NCBI GenBank assembly: GCA_016938195.1
Contig: JAFGVC010000100.1
Coordinates: forward strand, 1-64,000
Reading direction: 5' to 3'
Source: Tissierellales bacterium
Lineage (GTDB): Bacteria; Bacillota; Clostridia; Tissierellales; Dethiosulfatibacteraceae
Length of the DNA stretch: 64,000 bases
A program made the position numbers and the translations under genes. Of the stretch, positions 37,593 to 47,469 are shown in pieces. Under the pieces are notes generated by a model. The model did not search any database, had not been told where the DNA came from, and saw only the letters and a list, made by a program, of their open reading frames with translations. The first letter of the stretch is position 1. Every line of letters starts with the position of its first letter.

Positions 37593-37787
37593 ATGGTAAA
37601 ACCATCAATAGATGAATTATTAGAAAAAGTAGATAGTCGATATATGCTTGTGTCGATTGTATCTAAGAGAGCTAGGCAGATTGTCGAGGGTTCACAGCCC
37701 ATGGTTAAAACGACTGAATTAAAGCCAATCAATATTGCCACCGAGGAATTCTTCGAAGATAAAATTCCGTTTACGGAACCCACTTAA
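37593..37787 (+). CDS. rpoZ: DNA-directed RNA polymerase omega subunit
   Basis: RpoZ (64 residues) is the small omega subunit that assists folding and assembly of RNA polymerase. It has the SIVSKRARQI motif (about 22-31) that binds beta-prime, preceded by DELLEKVDSRYMLV. The length is typical for Firmicutes. It starts 3 bases after gmk with GGGAGG, and its stop codon is inside the terminator stem. Confidence 0.94.
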   Translation: MVKPSIDELLEKVDSRYMLVSIVSKRARQIVEGSQPMVKTTELKPINIATEEFFEDKIPFTEPT

Positions 37788-37815
37788 AGCTTGGTTTTCA
37801 AGCTTTAAATTTTTT
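37784..37815 (+). terminator. Terminator overlapping the rpoZ stop codon
   Basis: TTAAAGCTTG (37784-37793) and CAAGCTTTAA (37799-37808) form a perfect 10-bp stem with loop GTTTT, followed by ATTTTTTGG. The rpoZ TAA (37785-37787) is in the left arm. priA starts 13 bases later, so some read-through is likely. Confidence 0.8.
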
Positions 37816-37827
37816 GGATGTGAAAAA

Positions 37828-40209
37828 ATGAAAGATTACTGCCATGTTGTTATCAGTAATAAATCTAGAAATACAGATAAGATTTATACATATCGAATCC
37901 CTAAAAGTTATAGGGAGCAATCTTTAGAAGGAAGGCGTTGCGTCATAAATTTCAATAATAATCTTGATATTGGAATGATTGTTGCGATTGTTGATACTGT
38001 TGATTATGATGAATCAAAACTGAAAGGTCTGATTGCGGTTATCGATGAAAAACCCATTATTTCTAAAACAAACATAGAAGTGGCTCTTTGGATTAGAAAT
38101 CATTATCTATCACGATATAATGAGGCCTTTTCTTTGTTTATGCATCCATTTTCAGACATTGAAATTATGATAAAAAGCGTGCAAAATGAAATAGAAGGTG
38201 CTTTAGAAATTGGATGGTTGAACACATGGAAAAAGTATCATATATTGGCAAAGTCTTTTAAAGATAGAGGTTTTTCAAATTCTGTAGAAGCTCTGATTGA
38301 GACCGGGCAAATAACAATAAGGGCTAAAGATTTAGCTTTTGAGCCCAAAATAACGAATTGGCTAAAAATTAAGAATGTAAAATATGAAGACCAATTAAGA
38401 GCAAATTCTCATAAGCAACTTAGGATTTTAAAATATATAGATCATCACATTTCCGTCAGAATGGAAGATTTAGTTGCAACCACATTATGCTCAAAAAAAG
38501 AAGTGAATACTCTAATAGAAAAGGGTTATATTGATTTAGAAAAAATTGATACGATTAGCCCAAAGCCTTTGAGGGCAGATATTATTTCTACCGTTATTCT
38601 TACAGATGAACAAAGAATAATTACCGAGAAATTATTAAATTCATCACAAGGACAATATTTAATTCATGGTGTGACGGGTAGTGGCAAAACAGAAGTTTAT
38701 ATGCGAGTGATTGAAAAACAATTAGCGCTAAAGAAAAGTGTTATTTTTTTAGTGCCTGAAATTTCATTGACACCACAAACGATAGAAAGATTTAAACAAA
38801 GATTTGGCGACAGAATCGCTGTGATTCATAGTCGTTTAACAATAAAAGAAAGAAACAAGGAATGGCTTAACATATATCATGGTCACTCTGATATCGTGAT
38901 TGGAGCCCGTTCCGCTCTTTTTACCCCAGTTAGAAATTTGGGTGCAATTATCATTGATGAATCACATGAGGATTCCTATATTTCCTCTACTTCTCCAAAA
39001 TATGATACCATTGAAGTTAGTGAAAAAATTTCATCATTGCTCGGCGCAAAGCTAATTTTAGGGACAGCTACACCGCCATCCTCATATTACCTTAAAGCTA
39101 TGAATAATGTATATACTTTATTGAATTTAACAAAAAGAGTTAATGATATCCAAATGCCGGACATTGAAATTGTTGACATGAGAAATGAATTGACCGAAGG
39201 AAACAATCATATTTTCAGCAGAATTTTGCAGCAAGCCTTAATCAGTACTTATGAAAAAAATGAGCAGGCCATCTTATTCTTAAATAGAAGAGGGTATTCA
39301 AGTTTTGTATCTTGCAGACAATGTGGATTTGTTGTAAAATGTGATAATTGTGATATATCAATGACCTATCATCAAAAAAGCGGATATATGGTATGTCACT
39401 ATTGTGGTGCTACTAAAAAAATTCAGTCAGAGTGCCCGGAATGTGGCAGTAAATATTTTAAGAGCTTTGGGGTGGGTACTGAAAAAATTGAAGAAGAAAC
39501 GATAAAGCTGTTACCAAATGCTAGAATTGAAAGAATGGATTTTGATACAACCAAGGGAAAAGAAGGGTTTAATAAGATTTATGAGAATTTTAAGAGCAGA
39601 AAAACAGACGTATTGGTCGGAACTCAAATGCTTGCGAAAGGCTTGCATTTTCCGGGAGTAACTCTTGTTGGAATTGTATCAGCAGATTTAACAATAAATT
39701 TGCCATTTTATACATCTAATGAAAAATCATATCAGCTGATTACTCAAGTTAGTGGGAGAGCAGGCAGAGGAGATATTAAAGGAAGGGTTATTGTACAGAC
39801 CTATGAACCTAATAATTATAGTATCGTTTGTGCCAAGAATAATGATTATCTATCCTTTGTCAAGAGAGAGCTGATATTGAGAAAAGAGTTTAAGTATCCT
39901 CCTTTTGTTGATATTGTAGCTATTACAGCTTCTTCTAAGAATGAGGATGTATTAAGAATTTTGGTACAAGAAAAATATCATTTACTAAAAAATGCAATGA
40001 AGACCTATATAGATTCAAAAAAAATGATTCTATACCCACCAATGAACCATAATATTTATAAAATTAATAATAAATATCGAATATCCATTATTATGAAACA
40101 TAAGAAAAGTGTTTCTCTAGAAATTAAGACAATATTAAGAGAGTTGTTTTTTACTAGTAGTTACAAGGAAGTCGATATTTCGATAGATATTAATCCCATT
40201 TCAATTTAG
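37828..40209 (+). CDS. priA: Primosomal replication restart helicase PriA
   Basis: PriA (793 residues) reloads the replisome at stalled forks. It has an N-terminal DNA-binding region (about 1-105), a winged-helix segment, and a superfamily 2 helicase core with [12 protein letters not shown] (Walker A, about 280) and the Walker [11 protein letters not shown]. The zinc-binding cysteine clusters ([24 protein letters not shown]) lie near residues 495-550. ATG at 37828 is chosen since the longer frame from 37735 would overlap rpoZ and the terminator. The Walker B box reads DESH instead of the common DEEH. Confidence 0.96.
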   Translation: MKDYCHVVISNKSRNTDKIYTYRIPKSYREQSLEGRRCVINFNNNLDIGMIVAIVDTVDYDESKLKGLIAVIDEKPIISKTNIEVALWIRNHYLSRYNEAFSLFMHPFSDIEIMIKSVQNEIEGALEIGWLNTWKKYHILAKSFKDRGFSNSVEALIETGQITIRAKDLAFEPKITNWLKIKNVKYEDQLRANSHKQLRILKYIDHHISVRMEDLVATTLCSKKEVNTLIEKGYIDLEKIDTISPKPLRADIISTVILTDEQRIITEKLLNSSQGQYLIHGVTGSGKTEVYMRVIEKQLALKKSVIFLVPEISLTPQTIERFKQRFGDRIAVIHSRLTIKERNKEWLNIYHGHSDIVIGARSALFTPVRNLGAIIIDESHEDSYISSTSPKYDTIEVSEKISSLLGAKLILGTATPPSSYYLKAMNNVYTLLNLTKRVNDIQMPDIEIVDMRNELTEGNNHIFSRILQQALISTYEKNEQAILFLNRRGYSSFVSCRQCGFVVKCDNCDISMTYHQKSGYMVCHYCGATKKIQSECPECGSKYFKSFGVGTEKIEEETIKLLPNARIERMDFDTTKGKEGFNKIYENFKSRKTDVLVGTQMLAKGLHFPGVTLVGIVSADLTINLPFYTSNEKSYQLITQVSGRAGRGDIKGRVIVQTYEPNNYSIVCAKNNDYLSFVKRELILRKEFKYPPFVDIVAITASSKNEDVLRILVQEKYHLLKNAMKTYIDSKKMILYPPMNHNIYKINNKYRISIIMKHKKSVSLEIKTILRELFFTSSYKEVDISIDINPISI

Positions 40210-40219
40210 GAGGTTTGAC

Positions 40220-40675
40220 ATGGCAATAAGAAATTTAAGAATTGAAGGCGATGCAATTTTAAGAAAGAAAAGTAAAGAGATTAATAATATTGATGAACGT
40301 TTATTAATTCTCTTGGATGATATGCTTGAAACAATGTATGCCAATGATGGTATAGGACTTGCAGCTGTTCAAGTGGGTGTTCTGAAAAGAGCAGTAGTGA
40401 TTGATTTAGGTGAAGGACCTATGAAGCTATTGAACCCGGTGATTGTCATGCAGGAAGGGGAACAGATTTTTACAGAAGGTTGTTTAAGCGTCCCCGGAAA
40501 AAATGGTGAAGTGCTGAGACCTTTAAAAGTAAAGGTTTCATATAAAGATATCGATGGAAACGAACAAATTTTAGAAGCTGAAAACCTAATGGCGGTTTGT
40601 TTATGCCATGAAATTGACCATTTGAATGGTGTGCTCTTCATAGACAATATTATAGAGGATGATATAAGTGAGTAG
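40220..40675 (+). CDS. def: Peptide deformylase
   Basis: Def (151 residues) removes the formyl group from new polypeptides. All three metal-site motifs are present: [10 protein letters not shown] (about 45-54), EGCLSVPG (about 90-97, metal-binding Cys) and CHEIDHLNG (about 129-137, HExxH). AGGAGG precedes the ATG. It ends inside the fmt start, matching the enzymes' opposite roles in formyl-Met metabolism. Confidence 0.97.
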   Translation: MAIRNLRIEGDAILRKKSKEINNIDERLLILLDDMLETMYANDGIGLAAVQVGVLKRAVVIDLGEGPMKLLNPVIVMQEGEQIFTEGCLSVPGKNGEVLRPLKVKVSYKDIDGNEQILEAENLMAVCLCHEIDHLNGVLFIDNIIEDDISE

Positions 40676-41606
40676 GATAGTGTTTATGGGCACTCCTGAT
40701 TTCGCTGTTCCTGCCCTTCTTTCGCTACATGAAAAAGGACATGAAATTGTATTGGTAGTGACGCAAAGAGATAAAAACAAAGGTAGAGGCAAACTAATTT
40801 CAGAGCCTTCTGTCAAGATAGCTGCAAAAAAATTAAAACTGGAAATATTCCAGCCGGATTGTATTAATGATTCTGAAAGCCTAGAGGTAATCCAACTATT
40901 AGAGCCGGATTATATCGTAGTAGTTGCGTATGGGCAAATCTTAAAACAGGAATTGATACGAATCCCTAAAAAATATTGTCTTAATATACACGCTTCTTTA
41001 CTTCCAAAATATAGGGGAGCTGCACCAATTAATTGGAGCATTATAAATGGCGAAAAGGAAACCGGTATTTCAATCATGAAGATAGAAAGAGGCTTAGATT
41101 CAGGTCCGATTCTTTTTCAAGACAGGATGAATATAAACGAAAGCATGACGGCAGGCGAGTTGCATGATAAGTTGATGTCATTAGGAGCACAGTCTATTGT
41201 TAAAGCGATTGAACTTATAAATGATAATAAAGAGAAATTTGAAGATCAAAATCATGATTTAGCAAGCTATGCACCGATGTTAAACAAAAAAATGAGTCAA
41301 ATCAATTGGGAAAAGGGAGCAAAAGAGATTCATAATAGAATCAGGGGACTTGATCCATGGCCGGGGTCATTGATTCTTTATAAAAACATATTGGTAAAGA
41401 TATTTAAAACATCTTATGAGCATGCATCCCATGATTTTTATCCGGGAACAATCGTAAAAGCTGATGAACATGGCATTCTAATATCTTGTATAGACGGGTT
41501 TATTAGAATATTGGAAATTCAACTTCCGGGTAAAAAAAGAATGACTGTCAAAAATTTCTTACTAGGAAACGAAATAGAAATAGGATATAGAATAGGAGAT
41601 GATTAA
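40668..41606 (+). CDS. fmt: Methionyl-tRNA formyltransferase
   Basis: Fmt (312 residues) formylates Met-tRNA-fMet using 10-formyl-tetrahydrofolate. The N-terminal formyltransferase domain carries [13 protein letters not shown] (about 5-17) and the active-site block [19 protein letters not shown] (about 105-123); the C-terminal tRNA-binding domain starts near residue 205. It starts with GTG at 40668 within the def 3' end, with GAGGATG upstream. Confidence 0.97.
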   Translation: MSRIVFMGTPDFAVPALLSLHEKGHEIVLVVTQRDKNKGRGKLISEPSVKIAAKKLKLEIFQPDCINDSESLEVIQLLEPDYIVVVAYGQILKQELIRIPKKYCLNIHASLLPKYRGAAPINWSIINGEKETGISIMKIERGLDSGPILFQDRMNINESMTAGELHDKLMSLGAQSIVKAIELINDNKEKFEDQNHDLASYAPMLNKKMSQINWEKGAKEIHNRIRGLDPWPGSLILYKNILVKIFKTSYEHASHDFYPGTIVKADEHGILISCIDGFIRILEIQLPGKKRMTVKNFLLGNEIEIGYRIGDD

Positions 41607-41607
41607 C

Positions 41608-42291
41608 ATGTATTTTGATTCAACATTTATTATTTTGATACCAGCGATTTTGATATCATTATTTGCTCAAAGCAAGGTTAAAAGCACGTTTGTGAAGTAT
41701 TCAAATGTCAAATCTAATAGCAGCTATTCAGGTTTTGAGGTAGCTAGATCTATTCTAGATAGAAATGGACTGGGACATGTTAGAATAGAGGCTGTCGCAG
41801 GAAATTTAACAGATCACTATGATCCTAGAAATGAAGTTTTAAGGCTTTCAGATGCAGTTTATGGGAGAAATACTATTGCAGCTTACGGCGTGGCAGCGCA
41901 TGAAGTCGGACATGCTATTCAGCATGCGAAGCATTATATGCCACTCGAAATAAGAAATTCACTTGTTCCTGTCGTTAATTTTAGTTCAAGAGTGGTATGG
42001 CTGTTGATTATTGGCGGCATGCTCTTGTCAATGACAGGACTTATTCAGATAGGTATTGTTCTATTTTCAGCGGTTGTATTATTTCAGATTGTAACACTGC
42101 CCGTAGAATTTGATGCTAGTCGAAGGGCTATTGTACAGCTGGATGACTTAGGAATTCTATATGACGATGAAATAAAAGGAGCAAGGAAAGTATTGGACGC
42201 AGCTGCATTGACTTATGTTGCGGCCGCATTAACAGCGGTCAGTCAGTTAATCCGACTGTTGTTAATATCAAATAGAGGAAGAAGAAATTAG
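41608..42291 (+). CDS. Membrane zinc metallopeptidase (YugP family)
   Basis: This 227-residue membrane protein of the neutral zinc metallopeptidase 2 family (PF04298, YugP-like) has a zinc site HEVGH near residue 97 (AAHEVGHAIQHAKHY) and hydrophobic segments near 4-20, 132-165 and the C-terminus. Substrates are unknown; a role in membrane protein turnover is only a guess. ATG at 41608 is chosen over 41599 because AGGAG is 9 bases before it. It lies between fmt and rsmB, a place conserved in Clostridia. Confidence 0.92.
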   Translation: MYFDSTFIILIPAILISLFAQSKVKSTFVKYSNVKSNSSYSGFEVARSILDRNGLGHVRIEAVAGNLTDHYDPRNEVLRLSDAVYGRNTIAAYGVAAHEVGHAIQHAKHYMPLEIRNSLVPVVNFSSRVVWLLIIGGMLLSMTGLIQIGIVLFSAVVLFQIVTLPVEFDASRRAIVQLDDLGILYDDEIKGARKVLDAAALTYVAAALTAVSQLIRLLLISNRGRRN

Positions 42292-42320
42292 AGGTTGAAT
42301 AGTCAACCTATTATTTCTTG
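42292..42320 (+). terminator. Hairpin after the zinc peptidase gene
   Basis: AGGTTGA (42292-42298) and TCAACCT (42303-42309) form a 7-bp stem with loop ATAG, followed by ATTATTTCTT. It starts right after the stop codon. rsmB begins 20 bases later with no good promoter seen, so it may be leaky. Confidence 0.6.
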
Positions 42321-42328
42321 ATAAATTG

Positions 42329-43648
42329 ATGAAATATAGAGAGTATGTTATTAAATCGCTGGAAAAAATCATTGTTGAAAAAAAATATTCAAACATTGAG
42401 ACACAATATATTGCAAAATTAATTGACGAAAAAATGGACCGAGATTTATACCAGTTTAATTTATATGGCGTGATTGAAAATCTCATTTTTATAGACTGGG
42501 TCCTCATGAAAATATCATCGGTCAAAATAAACAAAATCAACCATCAGGTTTTGAACATATTAAGATTAGCGATTTTTCAGATATTCTTTGCTAATAAACC
42601 GAAACCGTCTCAAATAGTATATGAAAGTGTCGAAATGACAAAGAAATATCTAGTTAAGAGTCAAGGCTTTGTCAATGGCATATTAAGAAATGTTATTCGT
42701 CAGAAGTCAAATCTAATTGAAGAAATAGAAGCTATGGATGGAATTAAATATCTTTCATTGAAATATTCCTATCCGGAAGATTTCTTGAATATTTTGATAA
42801 AAGAATTTGATTATGAGGAGACAGCTCGATTTTGCGAATGTTCCAATCACAAACCCGATTTAATCTTTAGGGTCAATAGCAGCATCATATCAAGAGATGA
42901 ACTTATTAATAACCCATTGTCAAAGGATTTGAAATTTGAAAAAACAAAATTGTCCAGCTTTGGCGTAATCTTAAAGAATCCTAGTCATATTGAGAAAATG
43001 ACAGCATATACGCAAGGATTAATTACGCCACAAGATGAAAGCTCTATGCTTGTTGCTGAAATTCTTAATCCGGCTCATGAATCTCAAGTCTTGGATGTTT
43101 GTTGTGCTCCTGGGGGCAAATGTCTTCATGCAGCAGAGCTCATGGGACAAACAGGACGGGTAATAGGACATGATATATTTGAACACAAGCTAAAGCTTGT
43201 GGAAAATAATATTATTCGTCTTGGACTCAAAAACATTGAAGTAAGTCTTCAGGATGCGACAATATTAAATAAAAATTATTTAGGGCAATTTGATTATTGT
43301 ATTGTTGATGTTCCTTGTAGTAATAGTGGAATCATTCGTAGAAAGCCGGAGTTAAAATACGCTATAAATGATGAGGCCATCAAAAAATTAATTCCATTAC
43401 AAAGGACTATTTTAGCAAATGCTTCACAGTATTTAGCTAAAAATGGTATAATGAGTTACTCAACTTGTTCAATATTTGATGATGAAAATATTAACATAGT
43501 CAAGGATTTTTTAAACAAAAACAGTAATTTTAGTTTGCAGGGCATTAGAACTAATCATTTGACTGCCGAAGAAGGATACATTAAGCTTTTTCCTCATATC
43601 AATGGTACCGACGGCTTTTTTATTGCGATTATAAAAAGAAATTATTAA
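42329..43648 (+). CDS. rsmB: 16S rRNA (cytosine(967)-C(5))-methyltransferase
   Basis: RsmB (439 residues) 5-methylates C967 of 16S rRNA. An N-terminal NusB-like RNA-binding domain (about 1-130) precedes the methyltransferase domain, with SAM motif LDVCCAPGGKCLHAAELM (about 252-269), and the two cysteines in DVPCSNSG (about 329-336) and STCSIF. No clear ribosome site precedes the TTG (42326) or ATG (42329), so the start is uncertain by one codon and initiation may depend on upstream translation. Confidence 0.95.
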   Translation: MKYREYVIKSLEKIIVEKKYSNIETQYIAKLIDEKMDRDLYQFNLYGVIENLIFIDWVLMKISSVKINKINHQVLNILRLAIFQIFFANKPKPSQIVYESVEMTKKYLVKSQGFVNGILRNVIRQKSNLIEEIEAMDGIKYLSLKYSYPEDFLNILIKEFDYEETARFCECSNHKPDLIFRVNSSIISRDELINNPLSKDLKFEKTKLSSFGVILKNPSHIEKMTAYTQGLITPQDESSMLVAEILNPAHESQVLDVCCAPGGKCLHAAELMGQTGRVIGHDIFEHKLKLVENNIIRLGLKNIEVSLQDATILNKNYLGQFDYCIVDVPCSNSGIIRRKPELKYAINDEAIKKLIPLQRTILANASQYLAKNGIMSYSTCSIFDDENINIVKDFLNKNSNFSLQGIRTNHLTAEEGYIKLFPHINGTDGFFIAIIKRNY

Positions 43649-43691
43649 TTCGAACTGATTTTTGATACAGGTAAAGTAGGGGATGTGGAAA

Positions 43692-44720
43692 ATGTACTTA
43701 AATAATTTGGATATGAAAGAGCTGCAAGAAATAATTACACAAAATGGATTTCCGAAATTCCGATCGGAACAAATTTTTCGATGGATTCATAAAAATCTAG
43801 AAGATAATTTTACTCAAATGCATAATTTGCCCAAGGATTTGCTTGATTATTTAAAAAATAAACATACGATTGATAAAATGACTATCTACAAGAGATTTAA
43901 TTCGACAGAAGATGAGACCAAAAAATATCTCTTTAGACTAAACGACGGCAATATTATTGAGAGTGTCTATTTAAAATATCATTTTGGCGAGAGTGCCTGT
44001 ATTTCTTCACAAGTAGGATGTGCTATGGGTTGTTCATTTTGTGCATCTACTAAAAATGGAAAATTAAGAGACTTAAGAGCGTCTGAAATGCTTGGACAAG
44101 TCTATGAGATACAAAAGGATCTTGGAATCTCGATTAACAGTATTGTGGTTATGGGTTCAGGAGAGCCTTTTGATAATTACGAAAATCTGAAAAAGTTTAT
44201 TGAAATCATCACTAGTCCCGAAGGAAAAAACCTTAGTATCCGAAAAATTACGGTATCGACTTGTGGACTTATACCATCTATTTATAGAGCGGCTGATGAA
44301 AATATTGGATTTCATCTTGCCATTTCTCTTCATGCGGCTAATCAGACAAAGAGGGAGAAGCTCATTCCGGTTGCAAAGAAATATCCGATTACAGATTTAG
44401 TAAAATCATGCCGATATTATACGGAAAAAACAGGCCGACGTGTCACATACGAATATGTCATGATTCATCACGTCAATGATAGCTTGCAAGACGCAGAGGA
44501 ATTAGTTTCGCTACTGAGAAATTCGATTTGTTTAGTAAATCTCATACCATTAAATCATGTTACTGAATTTGAAGGGACGCAATCAACATCTCAATCCATC
44601 GCTATGTTTTATAATTATTTAAAGAAGAACAAAATCAATGTGACCATTAGAAGAGAATTAGGTAAAGATATTAATGCCGCTTGCGGACAACTTAGAAATC
44701 AATCTATGGAAAACCAATAA
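43692..44720 (+). CDS. rlmN: Dual-specificity RNA methyltransferase RlmN
   Basis: RlmN (342 residues) is a radical SAM enzyme that C2-methylates A2503 of 23S rRNA and A37 of some tRNAs. The cluster motif CAMGCSFCAST (about 112-122) binds the 4Fe-4S centre, and GSGEPFDNYENL follows; the C-terminal ACGQL holds the catalytic cysteine. ATG at 43692 is preferred over 43683 because the G-rich site at 43679-43682 suits it. It is followed by the phosphatase gene after 10 bases. Confidence 0.96.
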   Translation: MYLNNLDMKELQEIITQNGFPKFRSEQIFRWIHKNLEDNFTQMHNLPKDLLDYLKNKHTIDKMTIYKRFNSTEDETKKYLFRLNDGNIIESVYLKYHFGESACISSQVGCAMGCSFCASTKNGKLRDLRASEMLGQVYEIQKDLGISINSIVVMGSGEPFDNYENLKKFIEIITSPEGKNLSIRKITVSTCGLIPSIYRAADENIGFHLAISLHAANQTKREKLIPVAKKYPITDLVKSCRYYTEKTGRRVTYEYVMIHHVNDSLQDAEELVSLLRNSICLVNLIPLNHVTEFEGTQSTSQSIAMFYNYLKKNKINVTIRRELGKDINAACGQLRNQSMENQ

Positions 44721-44730
44721 AGAGGGTTGT

Positions 44731-45456
44731 ATGAAAATATATTATCAAACAGATATCGGGAATGTAAGAAATAAAAATGAAGATAGCCTATATTATGACG
44801 AAAAAGACGATTACATCATTGCTATAGTTGCTGATGGCATGGGAGGACATAAATCGGGTGAATTAGCGAGCAAAATTGCGGTGGAACAAGCTGGAGAATA
44901 CTTTTTATGTCACATTTCTGACTTGTTGTCTTCACCTCGGTTATTTATGAAAAACATTTATGCGAATAGTTGTAAGAGGGTGTTTAGCGAGTCCAAAAAA
45001 TCCATTGAAAATGATGGTATGGGAACAACGATGACAGTGGCTATAATAGATAAAGTTAATCAGAAGCTTTATGTAGGAAATATTGGAGATAGCCGAGCGT
45101 ATATAATTAGGAATAGTGAAATTTTACAGGTAACAGAAGATCATTCTCTTGTGTATGAGATGTTTAAGAAAGGGCAAATAACGAAAGAGGAAATCAAAAT
45201 TCATCCGCAAAAGAATGTCTTGACTAAAGCTTTAGGAACCTGCGAGCATGCAGAACCTGATTTTTTCGAAAGGGATCTGTTAAATATAAAAAGTATTATT
45301 CTGTGTACAGACGGGTTAACAAATTACATCTCAAAGGATGAGATTTATCAACATATCATAAGTAAAAATGAAAATCCCGCTGAAGAATTAATTATTGAGG
45401 CAAAAAAACGTGGTGGCACGGATAATATATCAATTATTATTGTGAATGAGAAATAG
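44731..45456 (+). CDS. prpC: PP2C-type Ser/Thr protein phosphatase (Stp/PrpC)
   Basis: This 241-residue metal-dependent phosphatase removes phosphates placed by PrkC. PP2C motifs are in order: NKNEDSLYY near 14-22, VADGMGGHKSGELAS (about 34-48), GTTMTVAII, VGNIGDSRAYIIR (about 115-127), EDHSLVYE, TDGLTNY and GGTDNISIIIV (C-terminal Asp). ATG at 44731 follows AGAGGG; the longer frame into rlmN is rejected. It lies 9 bases before the kinase, the universal Gram-positive pair. Confidence 0.95.
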   Translation: MKIYYQTDIGNVRNKNEDSLYYDEKDDYIIAIVADGMGGHKSGELASKIAVEQAGEYFLCHISDLLSSPRLFMKNIYANSCKRVFSESKKSIENDGMGTTMTVAIIDKVNQKLYVGNIGDSRAYIIRNSEILQVTEDHSLVYEMFKKGQITKEEIKIHPQKNVLTKALGTCEHAEPDFFERDLLNIKSIILCTDGLTNYISKDEIYQHIISKNENPAEELIIEAKKRGGTDNISIIIVNEK

Positions 45457-45465
45457 AGGTGACTA

Positions 45466-47469
45466 ATGAAAAGTATACTTAATGGCAGATATGAAATAAT
45501 AGAAGAAATTGGCAACGGAGGAATGGCTCAGGTTTATAAAGCTAGATGCAATGTCCTGAATAGGATGGTTGCAGTCAAAGTACTAAAAGAAGAATTCACC
45601 AATGACCAAGATTTTATTGATAAGTTTAAACAGGAATCTATGTCAGTTGCAAAGCTGAATCATAAGAATATAGTAAATGTATATGACACGGGTGTAGATG
45701 GTAATATCTATTACATTGTAATGGAATTAATATCCGGCATTACTTTAAATGAACTGATTGCGTCTGAGAAAAGAATCGGGGTAGCCGAATCTGTCAATAT
45801 TGCAATCCAGATTTGTGAAGCGCTGGAACATGCTCATTCTAACGGTGTGATTCATAGAGATATTAAGCCTCATAATATATTAAGAGATAAGCGACATCAT
45901 GTGAAGGTAGCTGATTTTGGAATTGCTAGGGCGGTTTCAAATAAAACGATGACGAATAATGACAGCACATTCGGTTCTGTGAATTATTTTTCTCCTGAAC
46001 AAGCAAGAGGCGGGTATGTTGATGAAAAATCAGATATATACTCTTTTGGCATTGTATTGTATGAAATGTTGACAGGAGAAGTTCCTTTTAAAGGGGATTC
46101 GCCTATTTCAATTGCATTAAAGCATGTCAATGAAAGTGTAAAGGCTCCCTCGTTGATTAATCAAGAAATTCCGTCAAAATTAGATGATATTGTATTAAAA
46201 TGTACTAATAAAAAACAATCATTAAGATATGCGGATGTTACCGAAATTATTACGGACCTTAAAAGCATCAATCTGTCATCAATAAAGGAAACAAGCAAGG
46301 CCATTATTCTTAATCCTGAAAAGGAAGAAGCACTCAGAAGGTTTTTAGACAATGAAAATGATTTAAAAGACAATATCTCTCATTCAGATGAAGGACTACT
46401 CTATAAAAAAAGAAAAAAAATTAATAAAAGTCAGCGCAAACTTAATGCTGTTGAAGATAAATCTGAAGTCAAGGAAATCAAGGAAGAGAAAAACAACTTT
46501 AAGTATGCAGCATTAGCAGTTATATTAGCCTTAATTATTACACTTGTTTTATCCTCGTTCGCGGTCTCATATATTAAGGATTATTTTTCTGTAAAAGAAG
46601 TGGAAGTGCCAAATTTAATTGGCGTCAATGTGGACGATGCGAAGGAAATAATTGAAACTCTTGGCTTAAAATTCGAAGTGAAGGATAGAATCTATAATTC
46701 TGAATTTCCAAAAGATCAAATTATAAATCAAAACATTAAGCCTGGGGAGAACTTAAAGGAAGGATTTCCAATAGAGGTTATTGTCAGCGAAGGGGAAAGG
46801 CTCATCGAGATTCCTGATTTAACACGAAAATATTCAAATGAAGCTTTTGTCATCTTAAGTGAAAAAGGACTTAAAGAAGGTGAGATCACCTATGAATTTA
46901 GTGACACGATTCCTTGGGGACTAGTTATAAGTCAAGACCCGGCAGCAGGAACGATTGCAAAGGAAGAAGACGTGGTTTCGTATGTTCTTAGCAAGGGGCC
47001 TGAAATTGAGTATGCAATCATGCCGAATCTCCTTGGTAAAACACAAAGTGAAGCTGAAGAACAAATATTATCTAAGGGGTTTAAAATTGGCGAAATTAGC
47101 TTCAGGGAATCTGAGGAGTATGAAAAAGACCTCGTGCTATATCAGAGTCATCCTGCTGAGACTGAAGTAGAGAAAGGTACTGTTGTCAGTCTAATCATTA
47201 GTTTAGGGCAGGCCATAGAAGAAACTACTACCGAGGAACCAACGGGTGGCAGTGCGCAATTAAGAATAGAATTACCTACAGATAAAGAATCAATGATCCT
47301 GATTATTGAAAGAATTTGGGAAGAAAACAGGCAAGTTATTTACCAAGGGAAACACTATCCGGAGGATAGTCCGATTATCATACCTGTAGAGGGATTTGGC
47401 GTTCAGAGGTTTGAAATTTTTATAGACAGCGAGTATATAGGTGCAGAGGAGATAGACTTTGGAAATTAA
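45466..47469 (+). CDS. prkC: Membrane Ser/Thr protein kinase PrkC with three PASTA domains
   Basis: PrkC (667 residues) is a peptidoglycan-sensing kinase. The N-terminal kinase domain (about 10-270) has GNGGMAQVYKA, the VAVKVL lysine, HRDIKPHNIL and DFGIARA. One membrane segment is at about 345-368. Outside the membrane are three PASTA repeats (about 379-443, 446-511, 516-580), which bind muropeptides or lipid II, then a Thr/Glu spacer and an extra beta-rich C-terminal module (about 597-667). It is co-transcribed with its phosphatase and rsgA, known as a kinase substrate in Bacillus. Confidence 0.96.
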   Translation: MKSILNGRYEIIEEIGNGGMAQVYKARCNVLNRMVAVKVLKEEFTNDQDFIDKFKQESMSVAKLNHKNIVNVYDTGVDGNIYYIVMELISGITLNELIASEKRIGVAESVNIAIQICEALEHAHSNGVIHRDIKPHNILRDKRHHVKVADFGIARAVSNKTMTNNDSTFGSVNYFSPEQARGGYVDEKSDIYSFGIVLYEMLTGEVPFKGDSPISIALKHVNESVKAPSLINQEIPSKLDDIVLKCTNKKQSLRYADVTEIITDLKSINLSSIKETSKAIILNPEKEEALRRFLDNENDLKDNISHSDEGLLYKKRKKINKSQRKLNAVEDKSEVKEIKEEKNNFKYAALAVILALIITLVLSSFAVSYIKDYFSVKEVEVPNLIGVNVDDAKEIIETLGLKFEVKDRIYNSEFPKDQIINQNIKPGENLKEGFPIEVIVSEGERLIEIPDLTRKYSNEAFVILSEKGLKEGEITYEFSDTIPWGLVISQDPAAGTIAKEEDVVSYVLSKGPEIEYAIMPNLLGKTQSEAEEQILSKGFKIGEISFRESEEYEKDLVLYQSHPAETEVEKGTVVSLIISLGQAIEETTTEEPTGGSAQLRIELPTDKESMILIIERIWEENRQVIYQGKHYPEDSPIIIPVEGFGVQRFEIFIDSEYIGAEEIDFGN

